Assembly (NCBI GenBank): GCA_009763385.1
Contig: CM019824.1
Span: forward strand, 156,854,357 to 156,918,356
Origin: Coix lacryma-jobi var. lacryma-jobi
Taxonomy: Eukaryota > Streptophyta > Magnoliopsida > Poales > Poaceae
Direction: 5' to 3'
DNA: 64,000 nt
The notes below the pieces were generated by a model. It was given only the letters and a program-made list of their open reading frames with translations, did no database searches and had not been told where the DNA came from. The position numbers were made by a program, and so were the translations under genes. Below, one piece after another: positions 1 to 12,719 of this stretch (the stretch's first letter is position 1; each line of letters begins with the position of its first letter).

Positions 1-871
1 TAGAGTACCATGTAGATACCTGAGAATTCGTTTGACAACTTGTAGATGTGAGGTACGTGGGGAAGCTTGAAAACGAGCACATAAACACATCGAAAATTGT
101 ATGTCCGGTCTCGAAGCAGTAAGATATAAAAGCGAACCAATCATGCTCCTGTACTCCTTTTGGCCAATAGGCTCACCATCTTCATCAAGATCAAGTGATG
201 TCGCAGCTCCCATAGGTGTCATAATAGGCTTGCAATTTTCCATCCCAAAACGATGTAGAAGATACCTTGTATACTTACTTTGATGCACAAAAATACCTTC
301 ATTCGTTTGTTTTACTTGTAGTCCCAAAAAGTAAGTCAACTCTCTCATCATACTCATCTCAAATTCTTTACTCATCATTGCTAAAAACTTAGTCACCAAA
401 ACATGAGATGCACACCCAAAGATGATATCATCAACATAAATCTGAACGAATAATTGATCATTGCCTTGCTTAAGTACAAAGAGAGCTTTATCAACAGTTC
501 CCATTGAAAATCCCTTTTCTATTAAAAATTTCTTCAACCTATCATACCATGCTCTTGGGGCTTGTTTCAAACCATATAATGCTTTTGACAATTTAAAAAC
601 ATGATTAGGAAATTTTGAGTTTTCAAAACCAGGTGGTTGCTTAACATAAACCTCCTTATCTATGTAGCCATTAAGAAAGCAATTTTTACATCCATTTGAT
701 ACAATTTAAAACCTTTAGATGCAACAAAGGCTAATAAAATTCTAATGGCTTCCAATCTAGCAACAGGAGCAAAGGTTTCATCAAAATCTAACCCTTCTAT
801 TTGTTTGTATCCTTGAGCAACCAACCTAGCTTTGTTTCTAACAACAACACCATCCTCACTTTGTTTGTTTT
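1..871 (-). mobile_element. Ty1/Copia element A, reverse transcriptase part (split element)
   Basis: Read on the - strand this stretch encodes the Copia reverse-transcriptase region, with the order expected for the family: the conserved segment after the catalytic box near base 1, the YMDD-like region near 430-440, and the GFENPK/YGLKQAPRAWYDRL-type region near 530-640. The frame is not fully open. The element was cut at 871 by insertion of a second Copia element and resumes at 14369. Its RNase H domain and LTR lie outside the window to the left. It is clearly related to element B (8.4-11.5 kb), but the two differ at many positions. Confidence 0.9.
867..871. repeat. Target site duplication GTTTT, left copy
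   Basis: GTTTT lies immediately left of the LTR start (TGAAGG) of Copia B. The same five bases follow the other LTR end (CCACA) at 14369-14373. Joining the flanks across the duplication restores continuous Copia A coding sequence, which confirms that B inserted into A. Confidence 0.9.
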
Positions 872-2809
872 TGAAGGATCGAGAACGCTACACAAAGGCA
901 ACCAGAGGGGGCTGAATGGGAGCCTGAAAATTTCTTTTGAAACTTCGGCCTCTGTCCCACAAATCAACCTCAAATGCTTCAAACACAAGCGTGATGCCCA
1001 GGACCCTCAAAAAGAGGGTGGATGATCCCTAGGATCACAGTGAGGCACCACCAATGAGAGAAAGCCGAAAAACACAATCACCGGGTTGTGACAACACCCA
1101 AAAACTAAACCCAGAAGCGTAGATGGAAGGGTAGAGAGGTTCCTTGGTGAACTCTAGGGCCAAACGGAAAGACCGAAAACAAAGCCAAAAAGTCGGGAGA
1201 GCAAACGCACTAAAACGTGACTAGCAGCAGGGGCTCGAACTATCCAGAGCTCGGGTCGCGGACTGTCTGCCCAACGCCGGATTGTCCGGAGCTTGGTGGC
1301 GGACTGTCCGCCGGTCAAATCCAAAAAACAACACTACTGCTGGACACCCCCTGGATAGGTCCCGGACTGTCCGCGCCTGTGAACGACGGACTATCCGCGG
1401 GTACCCGGTCAGCCCAAACAGCGCGAAGTCTGGCCACTGGTCAGGCCAAGACCCCGATGCCCGGACTGTCCGCGCCCTGGCGGCGGACTGTCCGCGGCTG
1501 TCCAAGAGGGCGACGAAAATCGCCCTTCTCCCAAATCTCCTCAAATCTGAACCAAATAAAAATCACTCGATCCCAAATTTGGAGAGGATGATCTCTAGGT
1601 AGTTGGAAGACTAATCCTAGAAAATCAACCGCTCAAATCGACTCAAACTCCGGGAAATCGAAGAAGTGGGTGCAAGAACGAAAAAGTCATCACGAAACTT
1701 GAAACGACCCGATCTACTTGTTCGTGAGGTTTAAGTTAAATTCCTTCGGTGGAAATGATCTCCTCACAACAAAGAACAAGTAGGATCAAACGGATTCAAA
1801 AACAAGTCAATGTAGAGGGAGATCGAGCAACGGGAAACTTGTGGAGAAAAGAAGAACGCGAAGAACACAATCAAGAACGTGAAAACCACTCCACAAATTC
1901 AGCCGAGAATCATCCCCACGAGGAGACAACGGGATTACGGTCCCGTTTCCTGGAAGTCTCAAAAACACAGAGGAATTGTGCTCTCTGTGGATCTCAGTAG
2001 CTACAGCAGAGAATGGGGAGGCAGAAAACCCTAGGTGAAAATAGCAAATGACTGAGATGGATGGAGAGGAGGGGTTTCCTCTCTATATATAGCCTAATAC
2101 ATTATTCCCCTTCTACCCCTACTGATAATGAGCGAACCAACTAAACCCTAAGGCTATTCTGGACCAGCTCAAAATGTAGTCGATCCGACGGCCACGCCCG
2201 CACATCCGATAGTTCGCCTCGACGCGACCTCACCAGATGCTGCCACGTGTCGTTGCAGCCCCGGACATCCTCCTCGAGAACTCCGCCGCTGGTTTTGTGG
2301 CCCAAACCAGCAAACCGTCCGCCCCGAGTTTTGTGGCCCAAACTTGGAAACCCGCCAGACCCAGGTTTTGAGGCCCAAACCTGGAAACCGTCCTCAGTCT
2401 GAGTTTTGAGGTCCAAACTCGGAAACCGGTCAGATGGTGGTTTTTCTGGGGCTCTACCACCAAACCGAAGCTGTAGAGAGATGCACCGCCCGTGCACCCC
2501 GTCCACCGACACATGTCCTCAGATCCATGACCCCAACCACACCGTGTCCCGCAAGTCTCCGCTCGTCGTTGTCCCAGCATCTCAGCCACCACGGCTGATC
2601 CTCCGGCCACCGGTCCGTCAGTCCAAGTCTGAGTCCGCCCTTCACCGCCCTTGGTCCATCAGCACGGCACTCCAGCACTTGACCTTCACCTTGCCTTTGA
2701 TCACCGTCTCCGAGCTCGACACCTGCACAACACAAGCCAAAGAACATGCACATCAAACCTGTTGACAATCATTCATCACAGGACCCGGATCACACCTTGT
2801 GTACCTGCA
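872..2809 (-). repeat. Copia B 3' LTR (complete, about 1.94 kb)
   Basis: It starts TGAAGG and ends CCTGCA on the + strand, and a purine tract of the element strand (AAGGGGGAGAT, read on -) abuts at 2810-2820. That marks it as the 3' LTR of an element transcribed leftwards. It is homologous to 12720-14368. It contains a cluster of CGGACTGTCCG-type palindromes (1301-1494) and a degenerate tandem repeat of about 37 bp built on TTTGAGGCCCAAAC (about 2285-2450). GC-rich open frames inside it have no recognisable domain and are probably chance. Confidence 0.88.
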
Positions 2810-2820
2810 ATCTCCCCCTT
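2810..2820 (-). other. Polypurine tract of Copia B
   Basis: On the - strand the sequence is AAGGGGGAGAT directly upstream of the 3' LTR start TGCAGG. This is the usual position and composition of the plus-strand primer in plant Copia elements. Confidence 0.85.
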
Positions 2821-5269
2821 GATGAGTGCATTGTCAACTACCAACCACAAATCATCCATACTATAATGGAACACTTAAATTATTTTAGATCCACCTATTA
2901 AAAACGTCCCCCGCTGAGAGTCTCAACTATTGTGCACTCAGTAAAACGTACACGGAATTTTGTCTCCATTAAAATGAAAGGCTATCGAAAGATATATAGC
3001 AGATCCAAGTTTGTGTAGGCTCCTCACCCTCCACGCTCAGCCCCCATCCCCGCGTCGCGCTGGTTGGATTCCTCGACAGTCTTCTTTTTCCAGAAAAAAT
3101 AAAACATCCTGTCTCCGTCCAACGACTCGCGACTCTCTCCGTCCCGCGGCTAGGGTTCCCTGCAGTCGCCCCCACTACAGGCCACATGGCAGCCCTCACC
3201 AAGTTGTTCGGGATCGTGTTCGCAACCCTGGCCTAGGCCACGGGGCAGCGGCTCGCGGCAGGTCGCGCTCAGCGACGGCGAGGGGAGCCGGCGAACGGAC
3301 AGGGCGTGATGACGGCCTTTTCACCACCTTCACCTCCATAGGCCTTCGATCCCTCCATGAGACTTAGGTCCGTGCTCAACGGAGCCCCAACCGAGCCTTA
3401 ATACGATGGTCCATATTGCTGTGTCACTCATGAAAAATCTCCGGTGCCTTTTTCCGGTTCTTCCTGTCTTCTGGTTCTACCTTCTCTCCTCCCGTCCCAA
3501 TTACTATTCCGTTGGTGTCTCTCCCAGGCTAGCGAAATGGAATTTTTGTTTATTTTGGTTTTATATATTCTCACTGATGGAAATTCTTCTTGATTTTTTC
3601 AATGATGGAAAAAACGTTCTTGATTTTGGTTCACTGACGGAAAAATATGATGCCTATTTCCATCAGCATCTTGGACTTGGACTACAGAGACCATTGTTGT
3701 GAACTCATCTAATCCTGGCTACCCACTGAAGTCAACTGGAGATCAGAATATAAGAATGTAAGCAGGAAACAAGCAACTGATCTTTCTCAGTTCTATCTTC
3801 GGTTAAAGAAAAGGTACAACTTCCATATGAATGGGTACAATACTACAATTTTATTGTTTCCTGATGCTTTATTTTTTTATACTAACTGACCTGCAATTTG
3901 CAGGCTGCCTTCGAGACGGAGGCCAAATTACAATTATTCAGTACAAAATTATTACTTCACTTCTCTCGATAATACCCTATTGTCTCACATCATATACACA
4001 TGATGGGAAGAATATATTGCAATGCTTGATGTCTGAGTTTTTTTTTGCAAGATAGAAATATTACAAATTTCTCTTTGTCATTGGTTTAATTTTTTCCCAA
4101 TTAATACCTAACCACAAAATACCTGAAACTAGACTGCACATTAATATTTCACTGTGGATAATATATTTGTTTTCTCCATGGAATGATGGAAGAGTTAAGG
4201 TGCATCAATTGCAAAATGAGATGAATGTTTCTTGTTGGTGGTCATGGCCTGCTGCATTGAGGAAGCATATTCTTCAGGTCGGTTGGTTATAATAGGGCAA
4301 GTAAAATAAGAGAAGATGGAGAAAGCACCCCCAATTGTTTCGATGCACTCTGGTGCAGCAATGTGAGTTCTCATTGCCCTTGACACATTCTCTTTGTCTA
4401 AAATGCAGTCAGAGTAGTGGTGTGATTTTACTCTTTGTTTAAGCAATTAAGTATCCCGAAACTTTGACTAATTTTCTCGATGTTCTAAAGCTTACATGAC
4501 TAAAGAATTTGGTATTTGCCTAACATGTTAATTAATTCTAGGTCTGAGTTTCTACTGCTAATTTTTTGACACCTTAACTGGTATGAGTGGTATTTGCAAT
4601 GAAAAACTTGACTGAGCTTATCTAGATGTGAGTTTGCTTCAGAAGTACTCTATTTTTTTTGCTGAAAATGTTAATCTGTTGGCACCTGAACTTTATTCCT
4701 TTTTAACTGCAAGCACTCGTCTGATTCTTCAGAAATCAGAAGAGTTACTGGTTGTATAAATCAATGATTTTGGTTAATGGTTTGTGTAAATCAATTGCTT
4801 CCTACTCCTAGCTGAAACATTGGATCTAATGTGATCCGTAGTGTTAGCACGAGTAGTATATTATAAAATAATCATTTTTGTGCAGAATGTTCAGGTTAAG
4901 ACCATCAGTATTTGGAGCTGATGCGGGTGAGGGATCAAGTAGCAAGCCGTAAGTCTTTACATTCTTGTGTTTAAATTATGCCAACTCAGGGTTATCATGG
5001 TTGACCTTACTCTACATTGCTGGTAGATATGATAACATATTCATATCAAATGGAGTCTCATTGTATGAGCTGACAATATTTGAAAATATCAAAGGATATG
5101 GATCTGCTAGAACGTGAGACAAATGATCTGTGAAGAGAATGTCATCAAGGGGGAGATATCTTTGCATGCAAAATTCTTGGGGTTTGCCAAACCATTTTTG
5201 TAAGGACTGATGGTAGTGGTGTGGTCGGCGGGCGTGGTGGCCGACACCCGTAACATTATTTCTTACAGG

Positions 5270-5392
5270 TTCCACACAATCCTGGCAGGAAGTAATATCG
5301 AAAGGGGCGATCCTGCGGCCTGTTATCATCTCTATAATTATTACACTCAAATTGTATACTGCACTTGGTCTACTGTGAGCTCTTTGATTCAC
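5270..5392 (-). pseudogene. Captured protein-kinase fragment inside the Helitron
   Basis: The - strand translation contains VYNLSVIIIEMITGRR followed by PFD and a CVEPVRNN-like tail. This resembles the stretch of plant receptor-like kinases around subdomain IX (normally D-V/I-Y-S-L-G-V-I-I-x-E). The aspartate and glycine expected in that motif are missing, no other kinase motif is found nearby, and the frame runs into unrelated sequence. It is best read as a decayed, captured exon piece; the family assignment is tentative. Confidence 0.45.
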
Positions 5393-5499
5393 CTTGACAA
5401 ACTAATATGCATCCCAAGGTAAAGTGCAATGCATTTTCGTCTTAATCATGCAGCAGTTTCTTTCATATTTTTTTGTGGCATCTTAACTATGCATGTTAA

Positions 5500-5890
5500 C
5501 AACCAGGTCGCGGTGACGCTCAGGGCGAACGAAGTTGTCGAGGCCACACAAGAATAATATCTCTCCGGCGGCGGCGTTGATTGTCGTGCATCTAAGGCAG
5601 GCCCCGCTCGGGCTCCGCCCCTGGACGCGCTGAAGATGGTGAGGGAGGGGGAAGGGGAGCGGTTGGCGAATGTCGGCGCCGGCGCTGATGCCTGGGTGGC
5701 GGCGGCGCGAGAGGGAGGGATGTGGAGGAGGGGGAGGAGGGAGGGGAGGCTGCTTTGGCGGGCGCCGGTGTCGATGCAGCGACCGGCGCTGCTGGCGGGC
5801 AGGTGGCCACGGGAGTGGCTAGGGTTGGAGCCTCCCATGGGCTGGGCTGGGCTCACTCCTCCAAGTCAGATGAGGGAGAAGTGGTTGCGC
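5500..5890. other. GC-rich exon-like block in the Helitron, unidentified
   Basis: This is a sharply GC-rich segment in AT-rich surroundings. It is open in several frames on both strands with low-complexity Ala/Pro/Gly/Arg translations. It could be a captured first exon or 5' UTR of a grass gene. I recognise no domain and cannot assign strand. Confidence 0.35.
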
Positions 5891-6986
5891 ACCCTCTCGT
5901 CCAGACATACATGTTCAAGTGTTCCTTTTTTAATATGCTATATCCTCTTATGCATGTTTAGTAGTAATTATGTCACGTTGACTATCAATCCCCTATCTTA
6001 TGGGGAGTTACTTGTGGCTTGTCTGGCTATATCAATCTCATATCTCATATTCACACTGACTGTCATCGACGATCTAGCTGAGAGAAAAGAAAGTACATCT
6101 TACAAAGCTGTTCTACATCAGACTGTGAGTGGAAGTATTTGATGTGATGCTAAAACTGTGTTGCAGGTTGATCGATTAGCATGTAGGATCTGTTTGTGTG
6201 CAGGTTGATGCTAAAGTTGTTCACACAGGCTGTTTATTTTTTCACGGACTTGTCTCTGATATGTATTTCATCTTGAGTCTGTTGCCATCTTATTTCTTAT
6301 TGATAATTTTTCCTTTTGTCTTTCACTGTTACTTCCATCTGACTGATAATAGAGCACAAAATTAAGGACTAATAAGATTATATATTAATTAATTGCAGCT
6401 AACAATTGTTTTGGTGACTGAAATTGTAATTTGGTGAATTTTTAATTTAGCTATAATAATACTTCTTGTGTGGTTCTGAACTTTGTCCATTTGTCTACAG
6501 CTCTCTCTACGAGGAACTAACTTTGCACACTCAGCGAAAACTAAAACCAGATGACTTGATTCGACCTTTGGAGGCTTCATGCTACCTGATGTCCTTGAAA
6601 ATTTATGAACTGACTGCACAAGTACAGGATCTTTAGCGACCACTGAAATCTTGTCGGTTTCTGTGACTTTTTCCTAACATTCGTCTGTAGGGGGTGGTTT
6701 CAGTCCAATTATCGCAACCCTGTATGCAATGTCCTGGGCATGGGAACTGCAGAAGATAATTGTATAGGTAGCCTAGCCAGGGATTCTTGTAAGATCGAAC
6801 AAAAATCAGTGTTATTGTTATATCAATTGCCAGCACCAAATATGGTAATCAAATTCATGTGCATTCCTGAAATGATGCATCCCTATAATTGTGTGAAATT
6901 TAAAATATGGTGAAAAAATATCATTCTTTTGTTACCACGTGCACCTTTAAAATAATTTCGTAGCGTTAGCACGGACACTATACTAG

Positions 6987-8382
6987 TATAGAGTAAGAAA
7001 AAAGAAGAAAGAAAATAGAACGAAGAGAGAACTCATCCAAATGACCAAAAGCGAATCAAAGCTGAAAGAATGTCAAGCGGAGTGAGCAAGACAACTTGGT
7101 CCCTAAAGACATAGGCAATGGCTCGACGTAACCAAGCAAAGCAAAATTAGCCCTCAAGAAGAGGCAGAACAGGCTCAACACCGCTAGCAAGAAGATCAGA
7201 GCGTAGTAGCCAAAAACTGAGTCAAACAGCTAGTCCCTCCAGAAAGAGGCAAAGACTCAACACAACTAGCTCCAACCAACTGAAAACTCTGAAAACTCAA
7301 CAAGCAAAAGTGAGCAAGCGAAACCCCCCTTGGACACAAGCACAAGTATTCCCCCCTGAAGAATGCATCACAACAAGTTATGATTTGTCAAATTTCTCCC
7401 CCTTAGTTGATAATACATGGGAGCATGAAGGTGACTAAATGAATGCAAAAGCTTCAAAGATATGCTATCCAGAGTGATAAAATGCTCTATTTGCACAAGT
7501 GAAAAGTAAAGAGCCCTAATGCTAGCAAAAGCTCATCATGATCATACAACTCAACAAAATGGGCAAAGCAATTTTAGATATGAATTTTAGGCAAAAGATC
7601 AAGTTCACCACAGAAATAGCATCTAGCATGTAAATAGAAATGTCATCACTAGAGCTAACAAGACTACACCGGTGAACTACCCCAAAGCAAGGGTCCATCA
7701 ACAAGCCATATACAACTCATTTCATTTTGAATTAAGCAGTTTTTACAAGAGTTATACATGACAAGTGAATGCGAGGGGTTGAGAGCACCACAAAGCCTTA
7801 CTTTTCAACCAAGCAAAGCCTAAGTCAAAAGACTATCACAAGCTTAAGGCAATGGTTTTGGTCATACACTACACTGCTCAAGTTCATCCCAAAGTGCAAA
7901 GGAAAGCAGTCTCGAAACAGTGAGGTGTGGTAGTGCAATCCCACCTCGATCTTTTCATTATCTCTTTAGCTTGGATTTTAGATTTTAGCAATGAGCACAT
8001 CGGAGTTTATACAATGGAAGCGATTTAACTCCGAGCTAGGGACATAGTGACCTAGTATAGCAAAGCAAGCTTAAGAATGACAAGACCTACTCACACTAGG
8101 TGCCAAAGCGAATGGTGAACTGTTTTGTGATTTGACAGTTATTAGACAAGTTCATCATCATTGCAAAATCCATACTTAGCTCATCAAGTTAAGTCACATG
8201 ATCATAAGGAGCTTAAACTGCATAATCTAAGTATCATACAAGCATATGAAACAAAACATAGTATCAATCTTGATAGAATATAATGGAAGCTCAAAATGCA
8301 AATATGATACATATGCAAATGCAGAAAAGCTATGAAAGAACCTAGACTGTACATCATATGATACAACAATGTGATCCCACAT
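6987..8382 (-). mobile_element. Copia B 3' untranslated region
   Basis: AT-rich DNA between the end of the pol reading frame and the Helitron. I see no coding region. A second purine tract of the element strand, CTAAGGGGGAGAAA, lies near 7394-7410. The length (1.4 kb before the Helitron) is large but not unusual for this type of Copia element. Confidence 0.7.
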
Positions 8383-11300
8383 CTAAAATGGGAAACACAC
8401 ACCAAGCTCACCTCTCAACCTAGCAAAGGTTGATTGGTCCAAAGGCTTGGTAAAGATATCGGCCAACTGATTATGAGTGTCAACATGCCTAAGGTTGATA
8501 TCACCCTTCTTATAATGGTCTCGCAGAAAATGAAAGCGCACATCTATGTGTTTGGTCTTAGAATGAAGCACGGGGTTCTTAGCAACGCTAATCGCACTCC
8601 TGCTATCACAAAGTAAAGGCACATGAGAAAAGCTCAGACCAAAATCACACAAAGTGGTCATCATCCAAAGCAACTGAGAATAGCAGCTAGCCGCAGCAAC
8701 ATACTCAGCCTCCGTGCTAGACTGGGCGACACTATACTGCTTGCGAGAAGACCATGAAATAAGAGAAGAGCCCAAAAACTAACAATTCCCAGAAGTGGAC
8801 TTGCGATCAAGACGGCAACCAGCAAAATCAGCATCCGAATAACCACAAAGCGAGAGAGTGGACGAAGCAGAATACCAAAGCCCGAACTCAGGTGTGAAAC
8901 GAAGGTACCTCATAATGCGCTTAACCGCCTGACGATGAGAGGTGCGAGGAGACGCCTGAAAGCATGCGCAAAGACACACCGTGAACTGAATGTTCGGTCG
9001 TGTCGCTGTCAGGTACAGTAGTGAGCCAATCATACTCCGGTACTCCTTCTGGTCCACAGCTTCTCCATCCTCGTCCGCATCCAGGGCCGTCGTGGTCGAC
9101 ATGGGCGTTGGAAGAGGCTTGACCTCACCCATATCGAACTTCTTCACTATATCCTTCGTGTACTTGCCCTGGTGCACGAACGTCCCTTCTCGAGATTGCT
9201 TGATTTGCAACCCGAGAAAGAAAGTCAACTCGCCCATCATGCTCATCTCAAATTCCCTGCTCATAGTATCTGCAAACATGGCAACCAAAGCATGAGAAGA
9301 AACACTGAAAATTATATCATCCATGTAAATCTGTACCAAGAGTGAATTAGTGCCTTGCTTGAGGAGAAAGAGCATTTTATCAACACATCCCATTTTAAAA
9401 CCCTTAGCAAGCAAGAAGGTTTTCAATCTATCATACCAGGCTCTAGGGGCTTGTTTCAAACCATATAAAGCTTTGTGAAGTTTAAAAACATGGTTTGAAA
9501 ATTTAGGATTTTCAAAACCAGGGGGTTGTTTCACATACACCTCTTCTTCTATGTAGTCATTTAGGAAGTCACTCTTGATATCCATTTGAAAAAGTTTAAA
9601 ACCTTTGGATGCAGCAAATGCCAAGAGGATCCTAATTGCCTCCAAATGAGCTACGGGAGCAAATGTCTCCTCATAGTCTATCCCCTCCTTCTAACTATAT
9701 CCCTGGGCTACAAGTCTGGCCTTGTTTCTCACAATATGGCCATCCTCTCCTTGTTTGTTTTTGAAAACTCATTTTGTCCCAATAGGATGACACTCAGGAG
9801 GAGGTGGAACTAAAACCCAAACCCGATTTCTCTCAAAATTTTCTAACTCCTCATGCATGGCGTTGACCCAATCTGGATCAGATAAAGCGTGTCCAACATC
9901 TCGAGGTTCAAAATCAGCAACAAAAGCAGAGTGAGCAAAGTGAGAAATCTGTTGTGACCTGGACCGAGTGACATGTTCGTTGATGTTGCCGATCATCTGC
10001 TGAGGAGGGTGTCGATTCTGGATATGTCGTGGAGCCTCTCTAGCTGAAATAGCCTCCCCCTCAACAGTAGCTGGTGTCTCCTCATGTTCAAGTGGCAATC
10101 CCTGAGGCATTGGATCGACCGACCCCCATGAAGTCGACGAAGAAGGATCGAGGCCGTGAGTCGATGTAGTAGTAGCTGATCCCATCGGCACAACAGGTGG
10201 AGGAAGTTCTAGATCATCAATCTGTCCAACACCATCTTCCTCATCATCAAAGAGAGGTTCTCCGACCTCGTGATCACCTGCACACTCAAATCTAGAAGAA
10301 GGACAATGCATGGTCTCGTCGAAAGTGACGTCAGAGGTCTCCATGACTCGGTTAGTGTCAAGGTTAAGCACACGATATGCACGAGTATGATTGTCGTAAC
10401 CTAAAAAGACACCGTCAGAAGAATGAGACTCAAACTTGTCCAAATTGCCTTTCTTAAGTATAAAACAGTAGCAACCAAAAACTCTAAAATAACTCACTTT
10501 GGGCAATTTCCCAAATCGCAATTCGTAAGAGGTCTTTTTCAAGAAAGCACGGAGAAAAATGCGATTAGAAATATAGCATGCAATGTTTATAGCCTCGGCC
10601 CAATACTTCCTAGGAGTCCTATGTTGATCGAGCATCGTCCTAGCCATCTCAACAAGGGTCCGATTTTTCCTCTCAACCACACCATTTTGTGGGGGTGTGT
10701 AAGGGAAAGAAAACTAATGCTCCAAACCCAAGGAGTTACAAAACTTTTCAAAGTCTGAGTTTTTGAACTCGGTACCATTATCGCTATGAATAGCTCTCAT
10801 CGAGTTCTTAGGGAGCTCGTTCTGAAGACGCAAAATTAAATTGCGTGCAAAAGAGAAAGTCTCAGATTTCTCAGCCAAAAAGAAAACCCAAGAATATCTC
10901 GAATAGTCATCAACAACTACAAGCACATACCACTTCCTACCAATCGAGCTAACCCGAGCCGGACCAACAAGGTCCATATGTAAAAGCTTACCGGGATGCT
11001 TAGTCATAACCTGATTCACCGGAGGGTGGGGAGCAGCAACCATTTTCCCGTGTCTACAAGGATGACAAACAAGATCCTTCTCCATGTGTAATTTAGGCAA
11101 TCCTTGGATCAAACCAAGTGAACTAAGCCTTGCAAGCAAGTCAAAGCTCAAATGGCCAAGTCTCCTATGCCATTTCCAAAGCTCAGAAGAGGATCCGACC
11201 AAAAGACAACGAGAAGTGCCAAACGAATCAGAGAAATTCGCACGAAAAACCCTCCCAAAAGGCGAGATCAAACACACAAGATCACCCTGGGGGTCCAAAA

Positions 11301-11591
11301 TACGACTGAGGTTCGGCTTAAAATGAACCTCATAGCCGTCCTCTAAAAGCTGAGACACAGACAAAAGGTTGAAGTGCAAGTTTGATACAAGAGCAACATC
11401 TTTCAATACAAAATGCTCATTCACTCGCACAGAACTACGTGATACAACTTTACCTTTACTATTGTCGCCAAAGGTGATAAACTCCTTTCCGGCGACTAGA
11501 GTGAGGCTGGAGAACCACTTGGTGTTTCCAGTCATGTGTCTTGAGCATCCGGAATCCACCAACCAAATGTTCTCCAGTCCTTCTACCTACA
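8383..11591 (-). pseudogene. Copia B pol polyprotein (protease, integrase, RT, RNase H), decayed
   Basis: Reading leftwards on the - strand, the order is protease motif DSGCSRHMTG (about 11545), the GAG-pre-integrase zinc region (H..H..C..C, about 11100), the integrase core with a D..D..E pattern (about 10970-10760), the integrase C-terminal region, reverse transcriptase with YMDD (about 9320), then RNase H with the TEAEYVAA motif (about 8700). That order is diagnostic of Ty1/Copia. The frame is broken by TAG codons at 8779-8781, 9691-9693, 10714-10716 and 11587-11589 and by TGA at 9769-9771. The gag part (11592 onwards) is in another frame, so there is also a frameshift near 11570-11650. It is not functional. 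Confidence 0.93.
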
Positions 11592-12719
11592 TCAATAAAA
11601 AGACATAGGGAGAGCATACGGTCCAACACTGGGGTGAGTAAAGTGAGAAGAATACCAGTGTTGTCCCGGCTGCTTAAAAGAACGGTCAGGATAAAAACCA
11701 TTCGTAGTATGCCTACGGGGGAAGCGATCACCACGAACAGGAAAACGTGGTCTGCTGGGAGGAGAGCGCTCACCGCAATAGTCAAAACGCGGTTTGGGGT
11801 AACGCTCAAAGCCAAAGCCACCGCCGCGGGGTCCGTAGTCTACAAAGCCAAGATCCCGCCGGGCAAAACCTCCACGTGGCCTAGGACCTTGAGGCACTGG
11901 ACCTCTAGGCCTAGAAGCCCTCCTTTGAACATTCGGCACATGTATATCATGGAAAGGATGATACATGCCCGAATTGTTCATCTCCCTTGCACGGCGTTCC
12001 TCTCTCTTGCGCCAAAAGCAAAACTCCCTCAAGTGTCCATCTCTCCCACAATGCTCACAATGGTACCTCACCGCTTTCATTGGGGGTTGTTGGTACTCAC
12101 GGTATTGGGTGTGGATCACTTGGTTCTTTTGTGGCAAATACTCCTCTTGGATAGGTGGCATAGTGTCAAGCTTGTTTCTCAAGTGGTTTGGTTTTGGAGC
12201 CCACATTTGTTTCTTTGGTGGCGCTCTAGGAGTTTCTTCATACACTCCATCTTTGGTGTTAGGCTTGAGAGGCTCTTTGGGTGGAATCTTAGTTAGTTTG
12301 GGAGTAGTGGTGGAGTTGGGCTTCTCATTCGACTTAAGACCACTAAACTCTCCAACCTTGCCAAAAGAAGCAGCACTCTCCGACCCTTGAGCAAAACCTA
12401 CACCTGGATCTCCAGCAGCACGCTTGAATTGAGCAATCATCATGCCAAGCTACGGCTCACCACTAGAGACCCATGACAAGATGGTCTGAAGGTATGTATT
12501 TTCTTCCTCGGCTTGCACATTGTCATGCTTCACATTCACGATCTCCATCTCCAAACCCTCACACAAAGCACACCTAGCCACACAAGTGCTACCTGAGTTG
12601 GACTTCTCAAGAGACTCAATCTTGGCATTCTTCTCTGCCAACTCAGATTGTAAGTCTGCCAACTCAAGGCTAGCTCGGGATTCCTGCAAATACCTGTGCC
12701 ACCGCGTGACAAAGATACC
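11592..12719 (-). pseudogene. Copia B gag (zinc knuckle and coiled-coil part), truncated
   Basis: The - strand encodes a gag-like protein. A coiled-coil-like segment lies at about 12720-12560. Next come the sequence around LGMMIAQFKRA (about 12440-12410) and a CCHC zinc knuckle (C-E-H-C-G-R-D-G-H-x4-C, about 12060-12030). A basic Arg/Gly/Pro-rich tail follows. A TAG at 12450-12452 interrupts the frame where a Gln codon is likely. The amino-terminal part of gag, the leader and the primer-binding site are missing, because the sequence jumps straight into the middle of the LTR at about 12720. Confidence 0.85.

Larger units (their letters stand above)
2890..6986 (+). mobile_element. Helitron (4.1 kb, non-autonomous) with captured gene fragments
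   Basis: The right end reads CACTATACTAG followed by host T. About 11 bases before it lies a bulged hairpin, CGT-a-GC-loop-GC-ACG (6960-6974). This CTRR terminus with a nearby hairpin is diagnostic of Helitrons. The left end is placed at TC (2890-2891) after host A, giving the expected A/T insertion site, but the left end has no comparably strong signature. The insertion lies in the 3' untranslated region of Copia B. No Rep/helicase gene is present. The inside holds GC-rich exon-like blocks (about 3010-3370 and 5500-5890), intron-like AT-rich sequence and a kinase-like fragment. Confidence 0.75.

Noticed and set aside
1217..2768. Several open frames of about 100-125 codons on both strands
   Set aside because: They lie in GC-rich LTR repeats, overlap in many frames, show no domains, and the same frames are broken in the paired LTR.
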